64,000 nt of DNA from Betaproteobacteria bacterium (GTDB lineage: Bacteria; Pseudomonadota; Gammaproteobacteria; Burkholderiales; SG8-39), in contig CANKMT010000003.1 in assembly GCA_947482825.1 (NCBI GenBank), positions 1 to 64,000 on the forward strand. Reading direction: 5' to 3'. Below the pieces are notes generated by a model. That model worked only from the letters and a program-made list of their open reading frames with translations. It did no database searches and was not told the DNA's origin. Made by a program: the position numbers and the translations under genes. The stretch's first letter is position 1. Every line of letters starts with the position of its first letter. Shown here in pieces: positions 1 through 6,928 of the stretch.

Positions 1-141
1 CATCGCTACCTCGCTGAGGCCCAATATCGATTCAACCGTCGCTTCAATCTGCGTTCCATCTTGGCTCGCCTGTTACGCGCCGCGTGCCTCACAAGCCCAA
101 CCCCTGCCTTCGCCATTCGTGTGGCTGAGGCAAGTCGCTAA
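1..141 (+). CDS. IS1595-family (ISXO2-like) transposase, C-terminal end
   Basis: Reading from base 1 in frame 1 gives 46 residues and a TAA stop at 139-141. The stretch HRYLAEAQYRFNRRF followed by LLRAA is typical of the C-terminus of IS1595/ISXO2-type DDE transposases, which end soon after the last acidic catalytic residue. The rest lies left of the window. The haemagglutinin remnant starts about 80 bp downstream and lacks a proper signal peptide, so this insertion may have cut its 5' end; that is inference. No terminal inverted repeat could be defined. Confidence 0.7.
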   Translation, partial: HRYLAEAQYRFNRRFNLRSILARLLRAACLTSPTPAFAIRVAEASR

Positions 142-221
142 TCAGGAAAGTTGTTGCATCCCCCTGATCTGTGACAAAAGTCGCACAATTCGGGAGGCCC
201 TGCCCAACATACTAGCCGACT

Positions 222-1688
222 GTGCGAATCCGCAATCCGAAGCTGCCAATTCGCGACGATTACATGGTCGACCGAGAACAATCCGTCCCAAACACGCCGT
301 ATCTGAAAACGGTGTATAGGCACGGCCCTTATCCGGCGCTTGACGCCTCGGCGCTGGGCGCCGCGGTGCAAGCCGCTTACGCGCAGCCGTTGCCCGCGGG
401 CGGGCAGGTTGTGTCCGGCAGCGCCGTCATTTCGCAGACTGGCGCCCGGTCACTGCAAATCGACCAAGGCTCCCAGAACGCCATCCTCAACTGGCAGAGC
501 TTTTCGATCGGCGCGGGGCATTCGGTTGCCTTCCAGCAACCCAGCGCGAGTGCGGTCGCACTCAACCGTGTCCTCGGTAACAACGCGTCATAAATCTTCG
601 GTTCGCTCTCCGCGAACGGCCGGCTGTTCCTCATCAATCCCAACGGCGTGCTTTTCGGTCGCGGCGCGCAAGTCGATGTCGGCGGTCTGGTTGCCTCCAC
701 CCTTGGAATCAAGGACACCGATTTTCTTTCAGGCCGCTACGTCTTCACGAACGGCGGCGGTGCCGGCAGTGTCGTCAACGCAGGCACGATCACGGCTCTT
801 TCGGGCTATGCGGCCCTGATCGGGCCGCAGGTCACCAACACCGGGCTCATCACCGCGAGGATGGGCACCGTGGCAATGGCTGCGGGCGACAAGGTCTCGC
901 TCGACATGGTCGGCGACGGTTTGATCAGTGTCCGCATCGACCAGGCCGCTCTAAACGCGGCGGCGATCAACAAGGGCACCATTAGCGCTGACGGCTGCAA
1001 CGTGCTCATGACCGCGCGCTCGGCCAATGCGCTGCTCGACACGGTCGTGAACAACGAAGGCGTGATCCGCGCCAATACGCTGACCGAGCGCGGCGGCTCG
1101 ATCTACCTTGACGGCGGATCGACCGGCGTGACGGGTGTCTCGGGCACGCTGGAGGCGATGGGCCTCGCTTCGGGCCAGAAAGGCGGCGTGGTCTCGGTGC
1201 ACGGCGACAAGGTCGGGCTGTTCGGGAATACCTCGATCAACGTGTCGGGGGATTCGGGTGGCGGGACGGTGTTGATCGGTGGGGATTTCCAAGGACCGAA
1301 TTCGGCCGTCCGAAACGCAAGCCGGACCTATGTCGGCACCGATGTCACGATCAAAGCCGACGCCATAAGCAAGGGCGATGGCGGCAAGGTCGTTGTGTGG
1401 GCCGACCGGGACACGCGCTACTTCGGATCGATCTCGGCCCGTGGCGGAAGTCAGTCGGGTGATGGTGGCAACCTTGAAGTGTCTGGTAAGCAGTCGCTCC
1501 TGTTCGAGGGTTTTGCGGATACGCGTGCACCCAAGGGCAAGACGGGGTCGCTGCTGCTCGATCCCGACGACATAACGATTACAGATCAGGCGTCGGGCGC
1601 GGCGGCACAAGATGCCGGATTTGCAGGCACCCGCCAACGGGCATCGTCGTGCCAGATGATTTCGGCAGCGAAGACGAAGAACCCCTGA
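222..1688 (+). pseudogene. Filamentous haemagglutinin N-terminal (TPS) domain, interrupted
   Basis: This encodes the secretion domain of a two-partner-secretion exoprotein. The first part (222-593) contains the LNWQSFSIGAGHSVAFQQP core and ends in NNAS followed by TAA at 591-593. The same frame then continues with IFGSLSANGRLFLINPNGVL, the family hallmark. Many relatives have Gln at the stop position, so a single CAA to TAA change would explain it. A beta-helix-like, Gly/Ser/Thr-rich stretch follows to about residue 450 and ends abruptly. Family members are usually thousands of residues long. No convincing signal peptide precedes the domain and no TpsB transporter is nearby. A second frame at about 1650-1694 reads PPTGIVVPDDFGSEDEEPLKK then TAG, which looks like a native C-terminus brought in by an internal deletion. 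Confidence 0.8.
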
Positions 1689-1715
1689 AGAAGTAGATCG
1701 GCCCGGTCCCAGGGT

Positions 1716-1898
1716 GAGTCAGCATGCGATCTGCGGCGTGCTCTGGCGCTGACACAGGAGAAGATGGCCGAGGAACTCGGGATCGGGCAGGGAGGCATCT
1801 CGCGCCTTGAGAAGCGCAGCGATTTGCTGATTTTAACGCTGCGCGGATACGTCGAGGCGATGAGCGGAAAATTGCGGCTGGTCAGTCTGACTCACTGA
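1716..1898 (+). pseudogene. XRE-family HTH antitoxin fragment
   Basis: The frame 1716-1898 reads DLRRALALTQEKMAEELGIG, then QGGISRLEKRSDLLILTLRG and ends VEAMSGKLRLVSLTH. This is a helix-turn-helix of the HigA/XRE antitoxin type, including the QxxISRLEKRSD recognition helix. The usual N-terminal half is missing and no start codon or ribosome site is visible upstream. It overlaps the 3' end of the oppositely oriented GNAT toxin gene by 17 bp. It is probably a remnant and not expressed. Confidence 0.6.
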
Positions 1899-2400
1899 GA
1901 ACCATCGACTTCAAATCTTTCATCAGCAGAAATAAATGGAACGGGTCCGTCGGGCTCGGCTCAAATTCCCAGTTTTGGTACCACATGCGTGCCGGTTCAT
2001 CTTTGGCGTGAACCAGCAGCGCACGTATCCCCGCAATGTCGGCCGCCTGCGCAGTGCGCTTTAACGCGTCCTTGATCAACGCTTTTCCCAAACCAACGCG
2101 GTGATGCCGGAGGTCAACGGCGAGCCGCGCCAGGATCATCACCGGGACCGGATGCCGGGACAGGCCCTTCAAGACTCTGGGGGCGGCAGATGCCGGGTCG
2201 GCACTGCCCACCGCAAGGCTGTAAAACGCGACGACAGCGCCTGATCTGCAACTGACGTAGGTCTGCGCGCTATTGGATTTTTGGTTGGTCAGCGCAAATC
2301 GCTGCAAGAACTGATTCAGTGCAGGCTGCCCGCAATCAAAGGACTCAACGGCGTCTGCGCCGATCAGTTTGCGAACCGGCTCGTAGCCCTGCGAGTTCAA
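1882..2400 (-). CDS. GNAT-family toxin (TacT-like acetyltransferase)
   Basis: A 172-residue Gcn5-related acetyltransferase of the type that acetylates the amino group of charged tRNAs in DUF1778/GNAT toxin-antitoxin modules. The acetyl-CoA loop is seen as LAVDLRHHRVGLGKAL (residues 93-108). A WYQ motif puts Tyr141 where TacT toxins have their catalytic tyrosine, followed by the family-typical FEPSPTDPFHLFLLMKDL. The start is TTG at 2400, and the upstream antitoxin stop overlaps it as TTGA, which implies translational coupling. Length and motifs look complete, so it is probably active. The exact tRNA target cannot be read from sequence. Confidence 0.85.
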   Translation of the reverse strand: MNSQGYEPVRKLIGADAVESFDCGQPALNQFLQRFALTNQKSNSAQTYVSCRSGAVVAFYSLAVGSADPASAAPRVLKGLSRHPVPVMILARLAVDLRHHRVGLGKALIKDALKRTAQAADIAGIRALLVHAKDEPARMWYQNWEFEPSPTDPFHLFLLMKDLKSMVLSESD

Positions 2401-2675
2401 CCAAGCAATCCTGGCTTGGAGAGCAGCTTCTTGAGCTTCGGCTTGCTAAGGACCGGCCTGTCGAGTGCAGCCTGGAACTCTCGCCATTTGTCTGGGGACA
2501 ATTCAAAGCGGGTGCGATCGGCCAAAGTTTGGTTCGCCGCATTGATGCCCGCATCCAGTAAAAACTCGCTGACGTTCTTGTGCGACACGCGAGCCGCCTC
2601 CTGGAGCAATTGCTTCACGGGCGTGCTGGCGCGCACGTCAATGCGCTCGGATTTGGAATGGATGCCTGCAGTCAT
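2397..2675 (-). CDS. DUF1778 antitoxin (TacA-like)
   Basis: A 92-residue antitoxin with an N-terminal ribbon-helix-helix (SERIDVRASTPVKQLLQEAA) and a C-terminal tail expected to wrap the GNAT toxin. The chosen ATG at 2675 has AAGGAAA 6-8 nt upstream; the frame is open further upstream but without comparable support. It is the first gene of a two-gene operon with the toxin. Family members repress their own promoter together with the toxin, which fits the palindrome found between the -35 and -10 boxes upstream. Confidence 0.88.
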   Translation of the reverse strand: MTAGIHSKSERIDVRASTPVKQLLQEAARVSHKNVSEFLLDAGINAANQTLADRTRFELSPDKWREFQAALDRPVLSKPKLKKLLSKPGLLG

Positions 2676-2703
2676 GGCGGATTTCCTTTTCTTAAAGGCC
2701 CCC

Positions 2704-2732
2704 ATCCTAGCGTCCGGACATCGTCCTGACAA
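2704..2732 (-). promoter_or_regulatory. Sigma-70 promoter with operator-like palindrome for the GNAT/DUF1778 operon
   Basis: On the minus strand TTGTCA (2732-2727) and TAGGAT (2709-2704) are separated by exactly 17 bp. The spacer contains the perfect palindrome GTCCGGAC (2712-2719), a plausible site for antitoxin autoregulation. The -10 lies about 30 bp upstream of the antitoxin ATG. Promoter and operator are inferred from spacing and symmetry only. Confidence 0.55.
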
Positions 2733-2815
2733 GAGCTTTATCGGGCATTTAAGCTTGCAAGCCGAAAGCAGGCCTTGTACCGTGAACCTTGTACTTGAAT
2801 AGTCAGGGGACAGAG

Positions 2816-3055
2816 GTGGACAAGGTGAGCGTAGACGACGGCAAGGCGCGTTTTTCCGAGCTTGTGGAGCGCGCGGAATCGGGCCGCTCGACCGTGATAA
2901 CCAAGCGCGGGCGCGTGGTGGCAAAGATCGTCCCGGCGGGCACGCCCGATTGGGACCGCGCCGCGGTGCTCGACGAGGCCGAGGCGTTCCGCAAGCGCGC
3001 GAACATCAAAGGCGGCATCGATATCCGCAAGCTGATCGAGGAAGGCCGGCGCTGA
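2816..3055 (+). CDS. Phd/YefM-family antitoxin
   Basis: A 79-residue protein with the Phd/YefM fold signature VSVDDGKARFSELVERAESG, then TVITKRGRVVAKIVPAG, and a C-terminal segment rich in charged residues. The GTG at 2816 was chosen because AGGGGAC lies about 8 nt upstream and the protein then begins right before the conserved strand; a TTG at 2789 would add nine unlikely residues. It precedes a PIN-domain gene by 72 bp, the classic antitoxin-toxin order. Confidence 0.82.
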   Translation: MDKVSVDDGKARFSELVERAESGRSTVITKRGRVVAKIVPAGTPDWDRAAVLDEAEAFRKRANIKGGIDIRKLIEEGRR

Positions 3056-3121
3056 GGCGGCCGGGTGTGAAGCTCGCCTGACCCCGATTTCCCGATTTCC
3101 GATTTCCGCGGCATCCTCGAC

Positions 3122-3147
3122 AAATGATTGCGCATATGCAATCATTT
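3122..3147. promoter_or_regulatory. Perfect 10-bp inverted repeat across the PIN toxin start
   Basis: AAATGATTGC (3122-3131) and GCAATCATTT (3138-3147) are exact reverse complements around GCATAT. The only in-frame start of the PIN toxin, TTG at 3128, lies inside the left arm. Just upstream GATTTCC is repeated three times (3086-3107). The site could be an RNA hairpin hiding the start or an operator. Confidence 0.6.
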
Positions 3148-3574
3148 TCGAGTTCGCATCGTTGTCGATACCGATGTTTTCGTGAGCGCGTTGCTGGGCG
3201 GCAGCGCCGCCAACACGGTTGTCGCCGAATGCCTTCGCGGCCGGTTCACGCCGCTGATGGGGCCCGCGCTGATCGCGGAATACGAGGTGCAACTGGGTCG
3301 AGCCGGTCTATTCACGGCGAGCCGCTTGAGCCGGAGCGAGCGCGAAGAGCTGTTCGACATTTTTGTCGCGACCTGCCGTTGGACGCGGGTCTATTACGGC
3401 TGGCGGCCGAACCTGCGCGATGAGGGCGACAATCATGTCATCGAACTCGCCGTCGCCGGCAGCTCGCGGGCGATCGTGACCAGGAACACGAGGGATTTCA
3501 CGCTGGCGCGCGAATTGCGATTCCCGCAATTGCGCATCCTCACGCCGGCACAACTATTGAAAGGGGAAGCATGA
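3128..3574 (+). CDS. PIN-domain toxin (COG1569 / TIGR00305 type)
   Basis: A 148-residue PilT N-terminus (PIN) ribonuclease. Acidic metal ligands are visible in IVVDTDVFVSALLGG near the N-terminus, in EYE, and in the ELAVAGSSRAIVTRNTRDF block, where Asp of TRNTRDF is the conserved late residue. Length is normal. Such proteins cleave RNA when free of antitoxin. The start is uncertain: only TTG at 3128 is in frame, while ATGs at 3124 and 3136 lie in another frame, so a small indel may have damaged the start. It is followed with ATGA overlap by a ribbon-helix-helix gene and preceded by a Phd-type gene, giving two candidate antitoxins for one toxin. Confidence 0.82.
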   Translation: MRICNHFRVRIVVDTDVFVSALLGGSAANTVVAECLRGRFTPLMGPALIAEYEVQLGRAGLFTASRLSRSEREELFDIFVATCRWTRVYYGWRPNLRDEGDNHVIELAVAGSSRAIVTRNTRDFTLARELRFPQLRILTPAQLLKGEA

Positions 3575-3807
3575 GCGCACTGATCATTCGCCTGCCGCAG
3601 GAAAAGCGCGATCGGTTGCAGCAGGTGGCCAAGGAACGCAAGCTGAGCGTGAACAAACTGATCGAGGAGATGGCCACCGTGGCCATCGCCGAACACGATG
3701 CCGAGGTGCGCTTTCAGGTGCGTGCCGCGCGCGGCCGGGGTAAGGCGGAGCGCGGCCTCGAACTGCTGCGCAAAGCCGCGGGCCGTCGTTCGCCGCGGCC
3801 GGGCTAA
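3571..3807 (+). CDS. Ribbon-helix-helix / HicB-like antitoxin candidate
   Basis: A 78-residue protein beginning MSALIIRLPQEKRDRLQQVA and continuing KLSVNKLIEEMATVAI, the strand-helix-helix pattern of Arc/CopG-type DNA-binding antitoxins. The C-terminus is Arg/Gly-rich. Its ATG overlaps the PIN toxin stop (ATGA), so it is translationally coupled to the toxin. RHH proteins of this kind often accompany TIGR00305 PIN proteins, so it may be the cognate antitoxin, with the upstream Phd gene as a second regulator. Confidence 0.72.
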   Translation: MSALIIRLPQEKRDRLQQVAKERKLSVNKLIEEMATVAIAEHDAEVRFQVRAARGRGKAERGLELLRKAAGRRSPRPG

Positions 3808-3913
3808 ACTGCCGGGTGCGCGCCTTTTCCAGTGGCTGGCAAAGACGGCCTAGGCGAGCACGACGCGCAGCACATCAACCGGTGCGCGGATGTCTGCGCT
3901 TGCCGAATTGCCG

Positions 3914-4195
3914 CTAGCGCTTTGCCGCAACCCGATAGACCGCATGGCGCTCCCGCTTGCCGACAGCTACGACGATCACCCACAACACTGCATCCCGCAC
4001 TTCGTACACCAGGCGGTAGCCCACGCTGCGCAGCTTGATCTTGTAGCGATCCTTCTGCCCCGCCAGCCTGGCTGCGGGAACACGCGGATGTTGCAGGCGC
4101 TCGGCCAGTTTCTTCTTGAACTGCGCGCTCACCGTCGCGTCCAGCTTGCGCCACTCTGCCAGCGCATCGGGGTGGAAACGCAGCTCATAGGCCAT
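3914..4195 (-). CDS. RelE-family toxin
   Basis: A 93-residue mRNA interferase-like protein starting MAYELRFHPDALAEWRKLD, the RelE N-terminal strand and helix. It continues LKKKLAERL-type helices and GYRLVYEVRDAVLWVIVVAV, then ends with KRERHAVYRVAAKR, the basic tail that binds the ribosomal A site in relatives. The ATG at 4195 overlaps the upstream antitoxin by 11 bp. Complete in length, so probably functional. Confidence 0.88.
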   Translation of the reverse strand: MAYELRFHPDALAEWRKLDATVSAQFKKKLAERLQHPRVPAARLAGQKDRYKIKLRSVGYRLVYEVRDAVLWVIVVAVGKRERHAVYRVAAKR

Positions 4196-4439
4196 CGAGT
4201 TTTACCCGAACGAGCGGCTTGCCGTCCTTCAGGCGCGCATCCGCAATGGCATTGAGTTCCATGTCTTCCAGCTTGTCCATCAGCGCTTCGTAGGCACTGG
4301 CCGGAACACAATAGAAAGCCGGCTCATTGTGGTTCAGGATCGCCACCGGGAAACCCTCCCCGGCCGCGACCGTCGCCATCGGATTTTTCTTGAGTTCGGA
4401 AACACTCGCGGTGGTTTCCGCCAGAATCACATTTGCCAT
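4185..4439 (-). CDS. Phd/YefM-family antitoxin partner of RelE
   Basis: An 84-residue antitoxin with ETTASVSELKKNPMATVAAG, then FPVAILNHNEPAFYCVPASA, the standard Phd/YefM core, and an acidic C-terminal helix (KLEDMELNAIADARLKDGKP) for neutralising RelE. ATG at 4439 has a strong AAAGGAGGG ribosome site 8 nt upstream. First gene of the operon; probable autorepressor through the inverted repeat upstream. Confidence 0.88.
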   Translation of the reverse strand: MANVILAETTASVSELKKNPMATVAAGEGFPVAILNHNEPAFYCVPASAYEALMDKLEDMELNAIADARLKDGKPLVRVKLDGL

Positions 4440-4468
4440 TTGACCGACCCTCCTTTTATCGAGAGCTG

Positions 4469-4498
4469 ATTATAGTCCTGTAAATCAGTCTCTATAAT
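4469..4498 (-). promoter_or_regulatory. Operator-like inverted repeat and -10 box of the RelE/Phd operon
   Basis: ATTATAG (4469-4475) and CTATAAT (4492-4498) are exact inverted repeats 16 bp apart. Read on the minus strand, the downstream arm contains TATAAT, a consensus -10, about 30 bp before the antitoxin ATG; a -35 match 17 bp upstream (TTATAG) is weak. The arrangement fits a Phd-type autoregulated promoter. Confidence 0.5.
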
Positions 4499-4663
4499 GG
4501 TCTCTAATACGGTTTCGACATGCGTGGAATTGAGTAAGGTCTTGCATCGACGCCCCGATGCCGGACATGACGCCTGGATTTCGCGCCACGCACGCTACCC
4601 GCGTTCTCCGTCGCGGAGAAACTGGGGTGACATCTTCCAATGACGCAGGAGGAGGAAACGAGA

Positions 4664-4759
4664 ATGGACAGCGAACCCGCAACATTTCTCGGCGGTCGCA
4701 TTACCATCGATCCGGCAGTCTGCGACGGCAATCCGACGATTCGCGGCAAGCGCATCGCC
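4664..4759 (+). pseudogene. DUF433 antitoxin, N-terminal fragment
   Basis: ATG at 4664 follows a strong AGGAGGAGG ribosome site. The product begins MDSEPATFLGGRITIDPAVC and DGNPTIRGKRI, the start of DUF433 antitoxins that pair with PIN-like DUF5615 toxins. Similarity stops after GKRI at about 4756; the frame then runs into unrelated sequence that is really the antisense of a hemerythrin tail. The wing of the DNA-binding domain is lost, so this is a remnant. Confidence 0.7.
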
Positions 4760-4832
4760 GCGCCGATCACGCAGCCAGCGCCGCCGCTTTGCGGATCAGC
4801 GGGAAAAAAGCCCGGTCCACCGCCATCAGATG
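4760..4832. repeat. 73-bp duplicated block, copy A (hemerythrin 3' end)
   Basis: This block matches 5721-5793 almost base for base, with about five differences. Read on the minus strand it encodes the last residues of the hemerythrin fragment (RHLMAVDRAFFPLIR and what follows). Here it is pasted between a DUF433 fragment and an AbiEii fragment. Confidence 0.8.
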
Positions 4833-4833
4833 T

Positions 4834-4962
4834 CGAGCGATAGAGCAGACGCTCGATCGCGTAACGCGTGAGGAGCAGATCGAACGCCTGCCCCTTCTCG
4901 CGCGCAAGTGTCAGCAGACGAGCACGAACCGATGCACCAACATCGCGAGGCTGTCTAGCCAC
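4834..4962 (-). pseudogene. AbiEii nucleotidyltransferase toxin, first 43 codons only
   Basis: From GTG at 4962 the product reads MARQPRDVGASVRARLLTLA, then REKGQAFDLLLTRYAIERLL and YRS. This is the N-terminus of AbiEii/AbiGii nucleotidyltransferase toxins. Homology ends exactly where the duplicated hemerythrin block begins, before the catalytic nucleotidyltransferase motif. The antitoxin gene upstream overlaps it by 8 bp, as in intact abiE operons. The toxin must be dead. Confidence 0.78.
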
Positions 4963-5578
4963 CGCTGGTCAACGCACTCACGTACGGTTCCATGGTTTTC
5001 CACACCCGCGCGTCGCTGGCGAATTTGGCGATCTGCGCCGGCGGTACTTTCTTTTTGCGCAGCGCTTCGCGCAGGCCCTCCAGAGCAACATTCACACCGA
5101 CGATGCGGCGATAGCGAAAGAGATCGGCGATTGTCTTGGCGATCCCGAAAATCGGGACGTCGACACCGTCGATGGTGTGGTGCTCGACACCGGTTCGCAG
5201 ATGGGCGTTCTGAAAATGAGCGAAGCGTGCAGGCGGGTAAAGAAATTTCGGGCGCCAGTCCTTCGGGCCAATTGCGATCCATACTTTCGCCGGGATCTGA
5301 TCGGTCAGTTCATAATAGGCTAGCGCCGAGGTGAGACAGATGACGCCCTTTGGCACCAGCTTTGCGGCTTCGGCCAGAATGTGATGCGTGTCGATCGACG
5401 CATCCGGAAGCTGATAAAGCCCGCGCGCGAGCCGGACAATCGCGCCCTCGCGCTCAAGCCGGGAGACGGTGGCTGCGGTAACGCCCGCCGCGATCAGTTC
5501 GCTAAGACGTGCCATTCCCCTGGATTTCAGGAAAGCAGACACGCGCTCCCGCTGGGTACTCGTGGGCCGTAGCATCAT
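4955..5578 (-). CDS. AbiEi-type antitoxin (orphan, type IV TA / abortive infection)
   Basis: A 207-residue protein with an N-terminal winged helix (LSELIAAGVTAATVSRLERE, then GLYQLPD) and a C-terminal AbiEi domain (GVICLTSALAYYELTDQIP, then HTIDGVDVPIFGIAKTIADL). AbiEi proteins repress their own operon and counter the AbiEii toxin. ATG at 5578 was chosen (GAGGA 10 nt upstream); a TTG at 5587 would add three residues but sits on the ribosome site. The full domain set is present although its toxin partner is truncated, so it survives as an orphan regulator. Confidence 0.85.
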   Translation of the reverse strand: MMLRPTSTQRERVSAFLKSRGMARLSELIAAGVTAATVSRLEREGAIVRLARGLYQLPDASIDTHHILAEAAKLVPKGVICLTSALAYYELTDQIPAKVWIAIGPKDWRPKFLYPPARFAHFQNAHLRTGVEHHTIDGVDVPIFGIAKTIADLFRYRRIVGVNVALEGLREALRKKKVPPAQIAKFASDARVWKTMEPYVSALTSGG

Positions 5579-5580
5579 TA

Positions 5581-5627
5581 GATACAAATCCTCGGTCGAG
5601 TTTTAATACTAATCAATGTTTTGTATC
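5581..5627. promoter_or_regulatory. Inverted repeat upstream of AbiEi
   Basis: GATACAAA (5581-5588) and TTTGTATC (5620-5627) are exact inverted repeats separated by 31 bp of AT-rich sequence directly upstream of the AbiEi start. Characterised AbiEi proteins bind paired inverted repeats at their own promoter, so this is the expected operator. A TTGATA hexamer overlaps the distal arm on the minus strand. Confidence 0.6.
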
Positions 5628-5720
5628 AACTGCCAGTCATTTTCAGACCATCTCCCAACATCTTCATCTTCTTGGCGTTCGTGGATCGCCATGTGGCCAG
5701 TGTCGCCGATTGCCGCGAGC

Positions 5721-5793
5721 GCGCCGATCACGCAGCCGGCGCCGCCGCTCTGCGGATCAGCGGGAAAGAAGCCCGGTCCACGGCCATCAGATG
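5721..5793. repeat. 73-bp duplicated block, copy B
   Basis: Near-identical partner of 4760-4832. This copy is continuous with the longer hemerythrin fragment on the minus strand, so it is probably the parent copy. Confidence 0.8.
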
Positions 5794-6019
5794 ACGCGCG
5801 ACCACATCCTGCGCGAGGAACTCGACGATGGCCCGCACGCCCGCTTGTCCGGCCTCCAGCTGTTCCGAGATCGCAAGCGCGCGCCGGTGCTCCTCCAACC
5901 CGTCGTAACCCAGTCGCTCGAGGATCGCTTCCTCGTCCGCGAAGTGGCGCTGCACATGCGTCAGCAGTTCATCGAGCGCGTCCTTGACGACGGCCGGCCC
6001 GGCCCGGTCGCGCAGTGTC
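5728..6019 (-). pseudogene. Hemerythrin-like domain, C-terminal fragment
   Basis: The minus-strand frame encodes DALDELLTHVQRHFADEEAI, then GLEEHRRAL and ends VARHLMAVDRASFPLIRRAA. The HxxxE-type ligands (HFADEE, EEH) and a late HLMAVD motif match the second half of bacterial hemerythrins, which bind oxygen at a di-iron centre and are often fused to signalling domains. The first helix with its His ligand is missing because the sequence joins the 131-bp repeat at about 6020. Confidence 0.65.
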
Positions 6020-6150
6020 GCCCGGAAAAAATGCTGCCATTTTTCGTGTCAGTCCCTTGTGTATATTGTCTTTCCAGCCGAAATGCTGCCATAGGCATGT
6101 CGGACAAATGGGAGATCTCGGTCGCCCAAAGGCTAACGGCCATGCCGGGG
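6020..6150. repeat. ~131-bp dispersed repeat, copy 1
   Basis: Matches 8770-8902 along its full length with roughly 15 per cent differences and a two- or three-base gap. It contains two ATGCTGCCAT motifs about 50 bp apart and a partial hairpin near the end. The paired internal motifs resemble the multiple terminal repeats of some insertion sequences, but no transposase is adjacent. Confidence 0.7.
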
Positions 6151-6265
6151 CCTTGAGAAGTGGGCAACGTGCCGGCCGAATGAGCGCTCCCGGTGCGGCT
6201 GTGATTTCAATCCGCCCAATCTGGCGCGCGAGTTCGTCGCAACGCGCCTAACGAGCGGCACGCAG

Positions 6266-6607
6266 TCAGCGGTTGCCTGCTCTTGCGGTCCCTTTCACTT
6301 GCTGCATGGAGCGCTTGAACGCCTTCAGGGTCTTGGTTGCGAAAAGCTGATTGCGCCCCACGACATGACTTGGATTCAGCCTTCCGCTTTGAACATAGCG
6401 TCGAAAAGTCGCCATTGAAACCTCAAGGTACTCGGCGGATTCGCCAGCGGTAAATTTTTCGCCCGCCAAGTCGCCGAATACCTGCGCATGAGTGAAGTCC
6501 TGCGCGAAAGCATTGGCGCCAAGCATCGAAAAGAAGCGCGCCCGCTCTTCGGCAGGCATGCCTTTTACGGTGGCAAACAGTTCTTCGGCAGTCGTGGTGC
6601 GGCCCAT
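6266..6607 (-). CDS. Helix-turn-helix antitoxin-like protein
   Basis: A 113-residue protein. The first half (MGRTTTAEELFATVKGMPAE, then RARFFSMLGANAF) looks helical. The second half holds an excisionase/MerR-type helix-turn-helix: FTAGESAEYLEVSMATFRRY followed by VQSGRLNPSHVVGRNQLFAT. ATG at 6607 has AAAGAGGAA 6-8 nt upstream, better than the in-frame start further upstream. A short stub resembling a toxin C-terminus ends 3 bp before it, so it was probably the antitoxin of a toxin-first module. I cannot assign a named family. Confidence 0.65.
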   Translation of the reverse strand: MGRTTTAEELFATVKGMPAEERARFFSMLGANAFAQDFTHAQVFGDLAGEKFTAGESAEYLEVSMATFRRYVQSGRLNPSHVVGRNQLFATKTLKAFKRSMQQVKGTARAGNR

Positions 6608-6609
6608 GG

Positions 6610-6681
6610 CTATTCCTCTTTCAAGTAACGTTTCAATTCGTCGTAGAAATTCCAGTGTGTCCCGACTTTGTACAGGTGGGA
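6610..6681 (-). pseudogene. Toxin C-terminal stub upstream of the HTH gene
   Basis: The last 23 codons before TAG at 6612-6610 read SHLYKVGTHWNFYDELKRYL and KEE. The stretch looks like a small TA toxin C-terminus, but upstream codons in the frame look random and no start fits. Its closeness (3 bp) to the HTH gene supports a former operon. Family unknown. Confidence 0.35.
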
Positions 6682-6712
6682 CTTGGAGCACGGCACTTCG
6701 GTCGCCCAGGTG

Positions 6713-6925
6713 CTAGCGAGCCTCCTTGAGCTCGAGCTGAGTACGCAACATTTCCCGCGCCGCTGCAAACTCAAACTGCCCAATCGCGCGTCCGAGTTGC
6801 TCGGCTTGCGCACCGAGCGCAGCACGCAGCGCCGCGGTGTCGCTTTGCGCGAGCAGCGCGTCGAGCCGCTCGAGCACGGCGCATACGGTTGCCGGATCCT
6901 CTGGCGGCACCTGCATCGGCGCGCT
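6713..6925 (-). pseudogene. Hybrid sensor kinase C-terminal (HPt-like) fragment
   Basis: The frame ends APMQVPPEDPATVCAVLERL, DALLAQSDTAALRAALG, then RAIGQFEFAAAREMLRTQLE and LKEAR before TAG. This resembles the helical tail of betaproteobacterial hybrid histidine kinases, where F-x-x-A repeats close the protein. It is joined upstream (about 6925-6930) to a PIN fragment, so the gene is only a piece. Confidence 0.5.
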
Positions 6926-6928
6926 CGC

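Noticed and set aside
3085-3107. Three GATTTCC repeats before the PIN toxin taken as an iteron or CRISPR seed
   Set aside because: Only three short units without spacers; more likely simple-sequence drift or part of the local regulatory region.
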